From Hafnia psychrotolerans (lineage in GTDB: Bacteria; Pseudomonadota; Gammaproteobacteria; Enterobacterales; Enterobacteriaceae), in the NCBI RefSeq assembly GCF_014639435.1, contig NZ_BMFZ01000001.1:482748-546747 (forward strand): DNA of 64,000 nt. Direction: 5' to 3'. A model generated the notes under the pieces. That model searched no databases and was not told the origin of the DNA. It saw nothing but the letters and a program-made list of their open reading frames with translations. The translations under genes were made by a program, and so were the position numbers. The number at the start of each line of letters is the position of its first letter. The first letter of the stretch is position 1. Below are positions 56,954-64,000 of the stretch, piece after piece.

Positions 56954-57180
56954 GTCCGCATTCAAAAATGTCACCGGCAAGTCGGTGGCGAGACAACGTC
57001 TTTACCGTTGGCTCAAACCCGCCGCCGGGCATCGCGGAGCGAGGACATTTTGCGGCTGTCGTCATGGCCCCTGAAACACGGCCATCCCAACTTGCGCAGC
57101 TGCGGTTTTTAAAAAGCGGGGATTCCAAAGGGTCGAGCGACTGCGACCCTTTGGTCGGTGTGGGCCGATGCCCACGACCT
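56954..57180 (-). repeat. Structured intergenic repeat, copy D
   Basis: A near-identical tandem copy of C (period 257 bases). The clear differences are few: GCAGCC to GCCGCC, a change in the loop of hairpin 1 (CGAC to CGAT), and changes near the ATTCAAAAA end. Such low divergence means a recent duplication or ongoing gene conversion. It ends at a (GAAGTT)n run 45 bases before the sbcB stop codon. Confidence 0.88.
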
Positions 57181-57224
57181 TGAAGTTGAAGTTGAAGTTG
57201 AAGATTTAAAAGCGAAAGCCGCGC

Positions 57225-58652
57225 TTACGCCACCAACCTCTTCCCGTAGTCAAACAGCGCCTTGAGGAGCGCTGTCTTCTCGGCATTCTGCTCGTGCAAA
57301 TTGTACAGCGATTCGAGCTGGAGAATATAATCCTGTACGCGCTCTGCGTTGAGCTTGTCACGGCGATGCTCTTGCCAGCGGCGCTGTTCGGCGTCGGTCA
57401 GCGTGGCAGGGAAGTTGCGGGCGCGGTAGCGGAACAGCAGTGTTTCGATACGGGAATCATTAAAGGTTAAATCCAGCGCGGGCAGATTTTCCGGTTTCGT
57501 CTCCAGAATGATACGCATGGTGGCACGGTCGGCGTCGCTGAAGAAACCGTCGTACAAGCGGGCATCCACATCTTCACTGCCTTTAAAGGGTTCTGCGTCA
57601 GCGTAAAGCGCGACCACTTTCTCACGTATTTGTGTATTCTGACGCAGCAACTGCAGATTTTTCAGACAACGTTCACGGTCAATACCCAGACGCTCTGCGT
57701 TTTCCGGTAACAGTGTTTTCGCCGGTGCCAGCACCGGGCATTTGTTGATGTGTAACAGTTTGATGGGCAATGGTGACTGGCCGGGCTCCAGCGCATCGCG
57801 GCGCGTGTAAAGCCGTTCGCGCATCTGTTCGGCATCCAGTTCTAACAACGGCGTCATGTCACCGCCTAAATCACACATGATCACCGCATTCTTATTTTCA
57901 GGGTGCCACGCCAGCGGTGCGACCCAGGCCGTATTACCGCGTGCGGCGCCAAACATACCGGAGACATGCACCAGCGGTGCCATGGTTGGGATATCAATCA
58001 ACGTATTGATTTTATGTTTATTACGGTGCTCAAGCAGGAAGTCGAACAGACGCGGTTGTGCCTGTTTTACCCGCTTGGCCATGGCGATGGTGGCGTAAAC
58101 GTCGGCCATTGCATCATGCGCGTTTTCATGTTCGATACCGTTAGCTTTGCTCAAGTGTTCAAGCCGAAAACTCGGAAAACCATCGTCATTTTCTGGCCAG
58201 TTAATGCCGTCCGGACGCAGTGCGTAACAAGCACGCATCACATCCAGCAGATCCCAGCGGGAATTGCCATATTGCCAGCTGTAAGCGTAAGGATCGTAGA
58301 AGTTACGGTAAAAAATGTTGCGGCTGACTTCATCATCAAAACGAATATTGTTATAGCCGACAATGCATGTGCCGGGCACGCTGAAGGCCTTATGGATCTG
58401 CGCGCTGAACTCTGCTTCACTCAGCCCTTTCTCCAGCGCCAGCTGTGGCGTAATCCCGGTGATCATCACGGCTTCCGGTTCAGGTAAGTAGTCGTCAGAT
58501 GGGCGACAATAAATCACTAACGGCTCTTCTATAATATTGAAATCCTGATCGGTGCGGACACCAGCGAACTGCGCAGGGCGGTCTAGTGCTGGGTTCTTGC
58601 CGAAAGTTTCATAATCGTGAAAGTAGAAGGTTTTTTGTGATTTGTCTGACAT
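57225..58652 (-). CDS. sbcB: SbcB, exonuclease I
   Basis: A 475-residue DnaQ-fold 3'-5' single-strand DNA exonuclease, equal in length to E. coli ExoI. ATG 58652 gives MSDKSQKTFYFHDYETFGKNP; the longer frame is unsupported. Catalytic motifs: DYETFG (Exo I), GYNNIRFDDE (Exo II) and HDAMADVYAT (Exo III). The SH3-like and helical C-terminal domains follow. It is involved in mismatch repair, recombination and ssDNA end trimming. Its 3' end meets the repeat block. Confidence 0.97.
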   Translation of the reverse strand: MSDKSQKTFYFHDYETFGKNPALDRPAQFAGVRTDQDFNIIEEPLVIYCRPSDDYLPEPEAVMITGITPQLALEKGLSEAEFSAQIHKAFSVPGTCIVGYNNIRFDDEVSRNIFYRNFYDPYAYSWQYGNSRWDLLDVMRACYALRPDGINWPENDDGFPSFRLEHLSKANGIEHENAHDAMADVYATIAMAKRVKQAQPRLFDFLLEHRNKHKINTLIDIPTMAPLVHVSGMFGAARGNTAWVAPLAWHPENKNAVIMCDLGGDMTPLLELDAEQMRERLYTRRDALEPGQSPLPIKLLHINKCPVLAPAKTLLPENAERLGIDRERCLKNLQLLRQNTQIREKVVALYADAEPFKGSEDVDARLYDGFFSDADRATMRIILETKPENLPALDLTFNDSRIETLLFRYRARNFPATLTDAEQRRWQEHRRDKLNAERVQDYILQLESLYNLHEQNAEKTALLKALFDYGKRLVA

Positions 58653-58902
58653 TGCGGCGTTGACCCTTAATCGGAGCTGGTGATGGCGAGATGACATAGC
58701 GAACAGCCGATAAGGATAACATTCAGCGGTGAGATGTCATGAGGAAATCTGTCAGCCTGCGGCCTGTCCTCGAAAACCGGGTATTATTCGCCTAAAGTTT
58801 GACGAAAACCCACTAAAATCACGATGTTCCCCTGCAATATCTCCGTTAAACTAACTGCCTTTACTTCTTCTGCCACGTGATGGCATTTCATGGAAAGCAT
58901 GC

Positions 58903-60000
58903 ATGCGTCTGGACAAGAAAATCTCGTCGCTGGACAACATGATTTATCGCCATTACCGCATTGCCCATGCGCTGCGTATTGCGCTGGCATTCATCCTCAC
59001 TTTTCTGATTGTCCGTCTGACCGGGATCCCCGAAGGCACCTGGCCGCTGATCACGTTAGTGGTGGTCATGGGCCCGATTTCATTTTGGGGCAATATTTTA
59101 CAGCGTGTGTCGGAACGTATTGCCGGGACCGTGTTTGGTTCGGTTTCCGGGCTGATTGCGTTGTGGCTTGAACTCTATTCTTTACCGTTGATGCTCGCAT
59201 GGTGTGGGGTAGTGATGTTTGTCAGCGGTTATTTAACCCTTGGTAAGCGTCCCTACATGGCGCTACTGATTGGTGTCACGCTGGCGGTGGTCTGTGGTGC
59301 TGGGCCGGGTGATATGCATACTGCGCTGTGGCGGTCGGGCGATGTGGTGTTCGGCTCGCTGTTGGCGCTGTTGTTTGCCAGTATTTATCCGCAGCGTGCT
59401 TTTATTCACTGGCGCATGCAGATGGCTGATTACCTGATGTCGCTTAATAAACTCTACAGCGCTTGGTTGTCACCCAATATGCTCGAGCGCCCGCATTTAC
59501 AGAGCAAACTGAAAACCACCATGAGCCAGATGGTGAAGATGCGTGCGCTGTTCGCGCCAGCCAGTAAAGAGTCGCATATTCCCCGCGAAGTGTTCGACGC
59601 CATTCAGACCCTCAGCCGTAACCTGTTATGCACGCTAGAGTTATTGGCCGATGCGTATTGGAGTTCGCGCGAAAGCCACTACCTGATGCTCAATGCCCGC
59701 ACACTGCGCAGCGCGCAGTTGTTGATGCTCAACTCCCTTGAACAATTAAGCGATATGTTGCTCAACGGCACCCAAGGCGATGAATCTGCGCTGAATCATC
59801 AGCTCAATGAGTCCGCCGAGGAACTTAAGCAACTGATGCAGGAGATGAATACCAGCCAGCATCTGGAAGCGCCGATTTACGGCTACGTGTGGCTGAGCAT
59901 GCAGGTGGCCGAACAACTTAAGTCATTGGGGGATCTGATCACGATGACCATGCGCAAAGAAGAGGCGTTAAATCAGGCCAATGCGGCGCCGAAAGTGTGA
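58903..60000 (+). CDS. yeeA: YeeA, FUSC-family inner-membrane protein
   Basis: A 365-residue membrane protein (352 in E. coli YeeA) of the FUSC/aromatic acid exporter group. The N-terminal half has about six helices (RIALAFILTFLIVRL, TLVVVMGPISFWGNI, GKRPYMALLIGVTLAVVC) and the C-terminal half is a cytoplasmic helical domain (LERPHLQSKLKTTMSQMVKMRALFAPASKES-like, PIYGYVWLSMQVAEQLKSLG). Function unproven. It is divergent from sbcB and followed by tmaR, the K-12 order sbcB-yeeA-yeeX roughly kept. Confidence 0.92.
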   Translation: MRLDKKISSLDNMIYRHYRIAHALRIALAFILTFLIVRLTGIPEGTWPLITLVVVMGPISFWGNILQRVSERIAGTVFGSVSGLIALWLELYSLPLMLAWCGVVMFVSGYLTLGKRPYMALLIGVTLAVVCGAGPGDMHTALWRSGDVVFGSLLALLFASIYPQRAFIHWRMQMADYLMSLNKLYSAWLSPNMLERPHLQSKLKTTMSQMVKMRALFAPASKESHIPREVFDAIQTLSRNLLCTLELLADAYWSSRESHYLMLNARTLRSAQLLMLNSLEQLSDMLLNGTQGDESALNHQLNESAEELKQLMQEMNTSQHLEAPIYGYVWLSMQVAEQLKSLGDLITMTMRKEEALNQANAAPKV

Positions 60001-60144
60001 AGGGATTTTTTTCTGTCCGTTAAAACGGGTAAGATAAGCGAATTAGGCTTTCGTTCTGAACGCGCAGGGTTTTCCTGCTACGCTGTAACCCTCGTTCCGG
60101 GCAGTCAGTCACTGAATCTGTGTAACTTAATCGAAGGTGTTAAA

Positions 60145-60477
60145 ATGGATAATATCAACAAGCCGAGTTTCCATGACGTTCTGGAATTTGTACGGATTTT
60201 TCGCCGCAAGAACAAATTGCAACGTGAAATTGCCGACAATGAAAAGAAAATCCGCGACAACCAGAAACGTGTTCTGCTGCTCGACAACCTCGGTGACTAC
60301 ATCAAACCGGGCATGAGCATCGAAGAAGTTCAGGCCATCATTGCCAGCATGCGCGGCGATTATGAAGACCGCGTTGATGACTACATCATTCGCAATGCTG
60401 ACCTGTCTAAAGAACGCCGTGAAATGTCGAAAAAACTGAAAGCCATGGGCGAAGTAAAAGCCAACGAAAGCAAGTAA
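60145..60477 (+). CDS. tmaR: TmaR (YeeX), PTS enzyme I polar localisation protein
   Basis: A 110-residue coiled-coil protein (109 in E. coli). TmaR clusters at a pole and holds enzyme I of the PTS there, which tunes sugar uptake. The N-terminus [17 protein letters not shown] and the block [19 protein letters not shown] are near identical to K-12; the helical stretch [20 protein letters not shown] predicts a coiled coil. A terminator follows. Confidence 0.95.
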   Translation: MDNINKPSFHDVLEFVRIFRRKNKLQREIADNEKKIRDNQKRVLLLDNLGDYIKPGMSIEEVQAIIASMRGDYEDRVDDYIIRNADLSKERREMSKKLKAMGEVKANESK

Positions 60478-60508
60478 GCCGCGTCATTTAAACGTTGATT
60501 AACATTTT

Positions 60509-60542
60509 AAAAGGCCTCATCACTGTTGCGATGAGGCCTTTT
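60509..60542 (+). terminator. Terminator of tmaR
   Basis: AAAAGGCCTCAT-CACTGTTGCG-ATGAGGCCTTTT, 32 bases after the stop codon. Confidence 0.88.
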
Positions 60543-60669
60543 GCTTTCTATTTTTACTCTCTCAACACGGTACGCCACTAAATGTAAATGGAATTCGCAT
60601 AATGGTCATGAATATCGCGGGATGGCAACTGCCAGGTGTGGAAATGTCGTGCGAGTAACAGAATTTGAG

Positions 60670-61635
60670 TTAACTCAACACCCGTAAGGGTTTGCCGGCC
60701 AGAAATGCCTCGATATTTTCTACGGCTTCGGTGAAGTAGGTCTGATAATTTCCATCAGCGACGTATCCCAGATGCGGCGTCGACAGCACGTTGGGCAGTG
60801 TGCGTAGCGGGTGATCGGTGGGGAGCGGTTCTACCTCAAAGACATCCAGGCCTGCACCGCCGATGTTGCGGGCTTCAAGTGCGGCAATCAGGGCGGGTTG
60901 GTCGACAATCGCAGCACGTGAGGTGTTAATCAGCAGCGCTGAGGGCTTCAACAGCGCCAGATCGGCGGCGTCGAGCAATCCGCGCGTGCGGTCGCTTAAG
61001 ACCAGATGAATCGATACCACGTCACTATTGGCTAACAGTGCCGCTTTGCTGGCGGCAAGTTCAACGCCACAGAGGGCTGCGCGCTCGGCGGTCAGGTTTT
61101 GGCTCCAGGCCACCACCTGCATACCGAAGGCCTGCGCGATCACCGCCATTTGCTGACCTATTTTCCCCAGTCCGAGCAGTCCCAGACGCTTGCCACTCAG
61201 ACCAAAACCGACCGTGTTCTGCCATGGGCCGTTTTGGCGCAGCGCGGTGTTTTCTTGCACCAGATGCCGGGCCAGCCCGAGTATCAGCGCCCAGGTCAAC
61301 TCGACGGGGGCACTGCTGCCGCTGCCGGTTCCGCATACTGTCACACCGTGGTATTTCGCCGCGGCCATATCAACAGAGGCGTTGCGCATACCTGAAGTGA
61401 TAAGCAGTTTGAGCTTCGGTAAACGGGCAAACAGTGATGCGTTAAAGGGCGTACGCTCACGCATAATGATCACGATTTCAGCGTCGACAATGGCTGCGGC
61501 AAGTTGTGTTTCATCAGCAATATGTTGGCTGAAAATTTGGGTTTCAATACGCTCTTTGAGCGGTGACCAGTCAGCAAAAGACAACGCGACATGTTGGTAA
61601 TCATCAAGGATGGCACAGCGGATCTTGGCAGACAT
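60670..61635 (-). CDS. D-2-hydroxyacid dehydrogenase family protein
   Basis: A 321-residue NAD-dependent dehydrogenase of the D-isomer 2-hydroxyacid (PGDH-like) family. The N-terminus CAILDDYQHVALSFADW is typical of one subgroup often seen beside metabolic genes. Nucleotide motif LGLLGLGKIGQQMAV (about residue 150), catalytic Arg in INTSRAAIVD, Glu in FEVEPLP and His in STPHLGYV are all intact. It is monocistronic. Substrate unknown. It is not a recent duplicate of the dehydrogenase at 12744-13667: the two differ widely. Confidence 0.88.
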   Translation of the reverse strand: MSAKIRCAILDDYQHVALSFADWSPLKERIETQIFSQHIADETQLAAAIVDAEIVIIMRERTPFNASLFARLPKLKLLITSGMRNASVDMAAAKYHGVTVCGTGSGSSAPVELTWALILGLARHLVQENTALRQNGPWQNTVGFGLSGKRLGLLGLGKIGQQMAVIAQAFGMQVVAWSQNLTAERAALCGVELAASKAALLANSDVVSIHLVLSDRTRGLLDAADLALLKPSALLINTSRAAIVDQPALIAALEARNIGGAGLDVFEVEPLPTDHPLRTLPNVLSTPHLGYVADGNYQTYFTEAVENIEAFLAGKPLRVLS

Positions 61636-61770
61636 GGGGGTTCCTTATGACAAGTATCAGGCGGAGAGTGATTTATAGCACTGGCGTTACCAAAAACAAA
61701 AACCGCCCTGAATGATCAGTGCGGCTTTTTACTATCAGATCCATTGACGCGCAGGTATCAAACCAGAAAC

Positions 61771-61908
61771 TTAATTTCCGGCGTGACAGATACCGTCATA
61801 ATAGGTGCTCTCAGGGACGTGGTCGTCATCCTGCTGACATGCAGCAAAGACCTGAAATGTCGAACACATCGTCATCAGCAACGCGACCAGAGACATAATT
61901 TTGTTCAC
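61771..61908 (-). CDS. Small exported cysteine-containing peptide (45 aa)
   Basis: A 45-residue ORF starting GTG with AAGGAG 7 bases upstream. The product has a signal peptide (MNKIMSLVALLMTMCSTFQV-FAA) and a mature part of about 22 residues with two cysteines (AACQQDDDHVPES and DGICHAGN), which could form one disulfide in the periplasm. It is too short for usual gene finders. No family recognised. The strong ribosome-binding site and classical signal peptide are the evidence. Confidence 0.6.
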   Translation of the reverse strand: MNKIMSLVALLMTMCSTFQVFAACQQDDDHVPESTYYDGICHAGN

Positions 61909-62117
61909 CTAAAACTCCTTTTAAGTAAGCCGAATAATGCTGTCATTATTTTATTAAGGCGAATGAATGAGCCTTAATATTAGCAGCCAGTGAACCGGGA
62001 AATGGTGCGTTATCTCTCTTTTTTGGGCGTCAAATGAATTACTTAAGTAAAAAAGATAAGGTGTTTTGTAAGCATCCCTCAAAGGATGCGCTGCACTGAG
62101 AATATAATTGCTGAGCG

Positions 62118-62242
62118 GTAGCGCATCCAATGAATAAAACCTGTCTTTCTCAATGAAGGCACCGATGACTTTTTCATGCCATTCAACAGAACATGAGAAG
62201 CAGAGGATCACGGCGAATGAGTCTTTTAATTCGAGAGCGCAA
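62118..62242. repeat. Short dispersed repeat, copy 1
   Basis: About 125 bases homologous to 63296-63415: shared blocks CATCCAATGA, TCAATGAAGGCACCGAT, TTTTCATGC and CTTTTAATTCG. The end of the repeat includes the start codon of the ORF at 62217. The two copies bracket the broken acid phosphatase in direct orientation. Confidence 0.75.
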
Positions 62243-62417
62243 AGGTCAGGTTGTTAGGCTCAATGCGTTGTGTGAAGATTTTTCCTGTCAGACCCTTCAG
62301 CAAATTGGGTTATCGCCGGTGCATGACAGCATATTTATCGAAGATAAAAATGTGCTTTACGTGAATATTCTGGTCACGCGATACCTGACAGAGGCGTATC
62401 GGCTTCTGTCAGGTTAA
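62217..62417 (+). CDS. Hypothetical protein (66 aa)
   Basis: A 66-residue ORF, MSLLIRERKGQVVRLNALCE at the start and ILVTRYLTEAYRLLSG at the end. It has no membrane helix or signal peptide. There is AGAGGATCACGGCGA before the ATG, a weak ribosome-binding site. The first codons fall in repeat copy 1, and copy 2 holds a matching start (MSLLIRMRNM) cut short by a stop after about 18 codons. I do not recognise it. Confidence 0.4.
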   Translation: MSLLIRERKGQVVRLNALCEDFSCQTLQQIGLSPVHDSIFIEDKNVLYVNILVTRYLTEAYRLLSG

Positions 62418-62441
62418 AAGCGTTAAATAATTAACCCCGCT

Positions 62442-63129
62442 TTATTTATGTTGCTTCGTGAACTCGTCTTTGGCTTTCTGCAATTGCTGCTGGAACGCGG
62501 TATTGGTGTGCAACGTGGCAACGACCGCTGAGCCGACAATACGGGCCTAGGTCATAACCGCGCTGGAGGATTTGATCCTGACGTTGCGGGTTAATTTCGG
62601 TCAGCACTAACGCGGTTGCCCAGCCAATAGACGTGTGGCCGGACGGATAAGATCCATTTTTTGAAAGCTGATCCTGCTCGGTGGTGTTACAGGTCGGGAC
62701 ACCGTAGAACGCAAACGGACGAATGCGCATGTACTTCTCTTTGGCGGAGCGTGTCGCCAGATCACCTGCATCTTCAATCATATTGGTCAGAAGCTTATGC
62801 AGTTCCGGCGTATCTTTGGCCGTGATCGGCGAGCCGAACGCGCCGGAGAAGGCATTCGCCACGCCGCCACCGCTCAGGTTCGCATCTTCAGCAGCCTGCT
62901 TGCCACGTTCGGTTGACCGCAGCAGCCGACCTTGTTCATACATTGCCTGATCGTTGAGAAACGCGATACTGCCCACCGCTGGTGGCGGCGGAAGCAGCGT
63001 CAGGCTGTTAATTGCCTGGTCATTTTTCAAATAATACAGGTCGGGTTTGGTGGTCGCATCGTTACCGGTCAGGGCGAATGTACTGACAGAGAAAAGGCTG
63101 GCAATGCAAAAAGTGGTCAACGTCTTCAT
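62442..63129 (-). pseudogene. Class A non-specific acid phosphatase (PhoN/PhoC type), disrupted
   Basis: The frame from ATG 63129 encodes a signal peptide ([19 protein letters not shown]) and a class A acid phosphatase: [16 protein letters not shown] (motif KxxxxxxRP) and [11 protein letters not shown] (motif PSGH). After LQRGYDLG the frame shifts near 62544-62550 (CCTAGG). The segment that should carry the third catalytic motif (SRxxxxxHxxxD, with the phosphorylated or acid His) is missing, about 50 bases. Downstream the true C-terminus continues in another frame: [14 protein letters not shown], then [17 protein letters not shown] and stop at 62442. The enzyme should be inactive. Confidence 0.88.
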
Positions 63130-63295
63130 CAAAGTTTCCTTACGCATAACTGAATTTCATTACGAAGTCATTTCCGTAACATTTCTTAACATGTGTAAGT
63201 AAAACAAATTTTTTGCAGAAAACTTTGCATGAGGTCTCAGAATGGAGAACTTGTGGGATTTTGACGTGTGGTCATTGGAGGTTGAGTGTGGGGGA

Positions 63296-63415
63296 GTACA
63301 TCCAATGAGTCGAACATGCATGTTCAATGAAGGCACCGATCACTTTTCATGCAGTTCAACAAAGCGTGAAAAGCCGATAGTCACTGCCAGTGAGCCTTTT
63401 AATTCGTATGCGCAA
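63296..63415. repeat. Short dispersed repeat, copy 2
   Basis: Direct-orientation partner of 62118-62242, about 120 bases, with many small differences. The rest of the 421 bases between the phosphatase and the IclR gene (63130-63568) holds no gene I can support. Confidence 0.7.
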
Positions 63416-63568
63416 CATGCCAATACTGAACGCCGAAACTAGCGCGAGTCATTCTCGGCAGCCCGAGCCATTAAAAGCCATCTTACACTCTGCTCTTTGA
63501 CTCCAGGCTTTCGAGTTTCGTCGGTATATATGAGCTGAAAGACCCGCTGAGCTCTCAGATTAACGCCG

Positions 63569-64000
63569 TCAATGTGATACCACTCTTCCCAGTCTGGCCG
63601 ACAGGGACGCGGCGATATCAACCAGTTTACTGCCGATCATATCGCGAGTTGATTCTGTCGCTTCCTGTTCCAGCATACTCACTGCCAAACCCGCGACGAC
63701 TTGACCCGAAAAATCATGAACGGGGGCGCCAATACAGAACATCCCTTCACGAACCTGTCCATCATCCACCGAGTAACCACGTTGGCGAGCGAGTGCCAGT
63801 TCTTGTAATAAAGACTCGAGTGACGCCACGCTGTTAGCCGTAAGCCGCTGAGGCCAGCCCGTATTAAAGCGACGACAGATTTCCTCATCATTCAGAGTAC
63901 TGAGAATCGCTTTGCCGGTAGCTGTAAAAGGGGCAGGGAGACGCATGCCGATGCGGAAGGTAAATCCCAATGCGGCCTTGCTATTAGAACAGGCGACGTA
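63569..64000 (-). CDS. IclR-family transcriptional regulator (3' part)
   Basis: The frame is open to the right edge of the window, so only about 144 C-terminal residues are seen; the helix-turn-helix is outside. The visible part is the IclR effector domain: FRIGMRLPAPFTATGKAILS (about 30 residues into the fragment), RQRGYSVDDGQVREGMFCIGAPVHDFSGQVVAGLAVS-like core, and a C-terminal helix ending LSARLGRVVSH. Regulators of this family sense small carbon compounds. The TTG at 63970 is not the start because coding potential continues through it. Confidence 0.88.
   Translation of the reverse strand, partial: YVACSNSKAALGFTFRIGMRLPAPFTATGKAILSTLNDEEICRRFNTGWPQRLTANSVASLESLLQELALARQRGYSVDDGQVREGMFCIGAPVHDFSGQVVAGLAVSMLEQEATESTRDMIGSKLVDIAASLSARLGRVVSH

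Noticed and set aside
56545-56961. Overlapping frames in both directions within the repeat block (also 56805-57128, 56570-56926 and 56923-57183)
   Set aside because: They cross hairpins and copy borders, repeat the same peptide from tandem copies C and D, and lack ribosome-binding sites; the block is better explained as structured repeats.

Overview
The window is chromosomal DNA of a gamma-proteobacterium of the order Enterobacterales. Most genes match Escherichia coli K-12 orthologues in length and local order (yejM-yejL / yejK-rplY-radD-rsuA-bcr; yejG-yejA-mepS-lpxT-yeiR; yeiQ-yeiP-yeiW-fruBKA-nfo-yeiH-yeiE-lysP-cirA; sbcB-yeeA-tmaR). Genes and neighbourhoods that K-12 lacks at these places (a second PBP3, a ketogluconate-type cluster, a cit operon beside lysP, a class A acid phosphatase, a family of structured intergenic repeats) fit a Yersiniaceae/Pectobacteriaceae-type genus better than Escherichia; the genus cannot be fixed from the sequence alone.

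Layout. 1-3.3 kb: 3' end of rutR, two tiny membrane-protein ORFs, a divisome-type PBP3 paralogue, and a DinI-like gene with a LexA box. 3.4-11.2 kb: conserved core (LPS regulator yejM, yejL, nucleoid protein yejK, rplY, radD, rsuA, bcr). 11.3-16.6 kb: sugar-acid cluster (MFS permease, 2-hydroxyacid dehydrogenase, LacI-type regulator, idnO, a second SDR) with a CRP site and GTTAC-type operators. 17-27 kb: yejG, a yejF remnant marking loss of yejBEF, orphan yejA, mepS, lpxT, yeiR, a mini-pilin-like ORF, a GntR regulator convergent with yeiQ, yeiP, yeiW. 27.7-36.4 kb: fructose PTS fruBKA with two Cra operators, nfo, yeiH, yeiE, lysP. 36.8-43.6 kb: complete citrate-lyase operon citCDEFXG-T. 43.7-47.9 kb: Fur box, FecCD-type permease and ATPase, and the catecholate receptor cirA. 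48-56 kb: small P-loop kinase, ribose-type ABC permease/ATPase lacking a binding protein, putrescine genes puuD, puuA, puuP. 57-64 kb: sbcB, yeeA, tmaR, a D-2-hydroxyacid dehydrogenase, a small exported cysteine peptide, a broken acid phosphatase between two copies of a short repeat, and the 3' part of an IclR-type regulator.

Functional themes are carbon use (fructose, citrate, ketogluconate, hexuronate-type polyols, putrescine), iron uptake, and envelope upkeep (PBP3 paralogue, MepS, LpxT, YejM). The most unusual object is a dispersed, roughly 220-bp intergenic element with at least four hairpins. It occurs in five copies (47.9, 51.5, 56.3, 56.7 and 56.95 kb); hairpin sequences differ between copies while base pairing is kept. 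Other notable items are the yejBEF deletion scar, the acid phosphatase that has lost its catalytic His motif, and transport systems without a binding protein.
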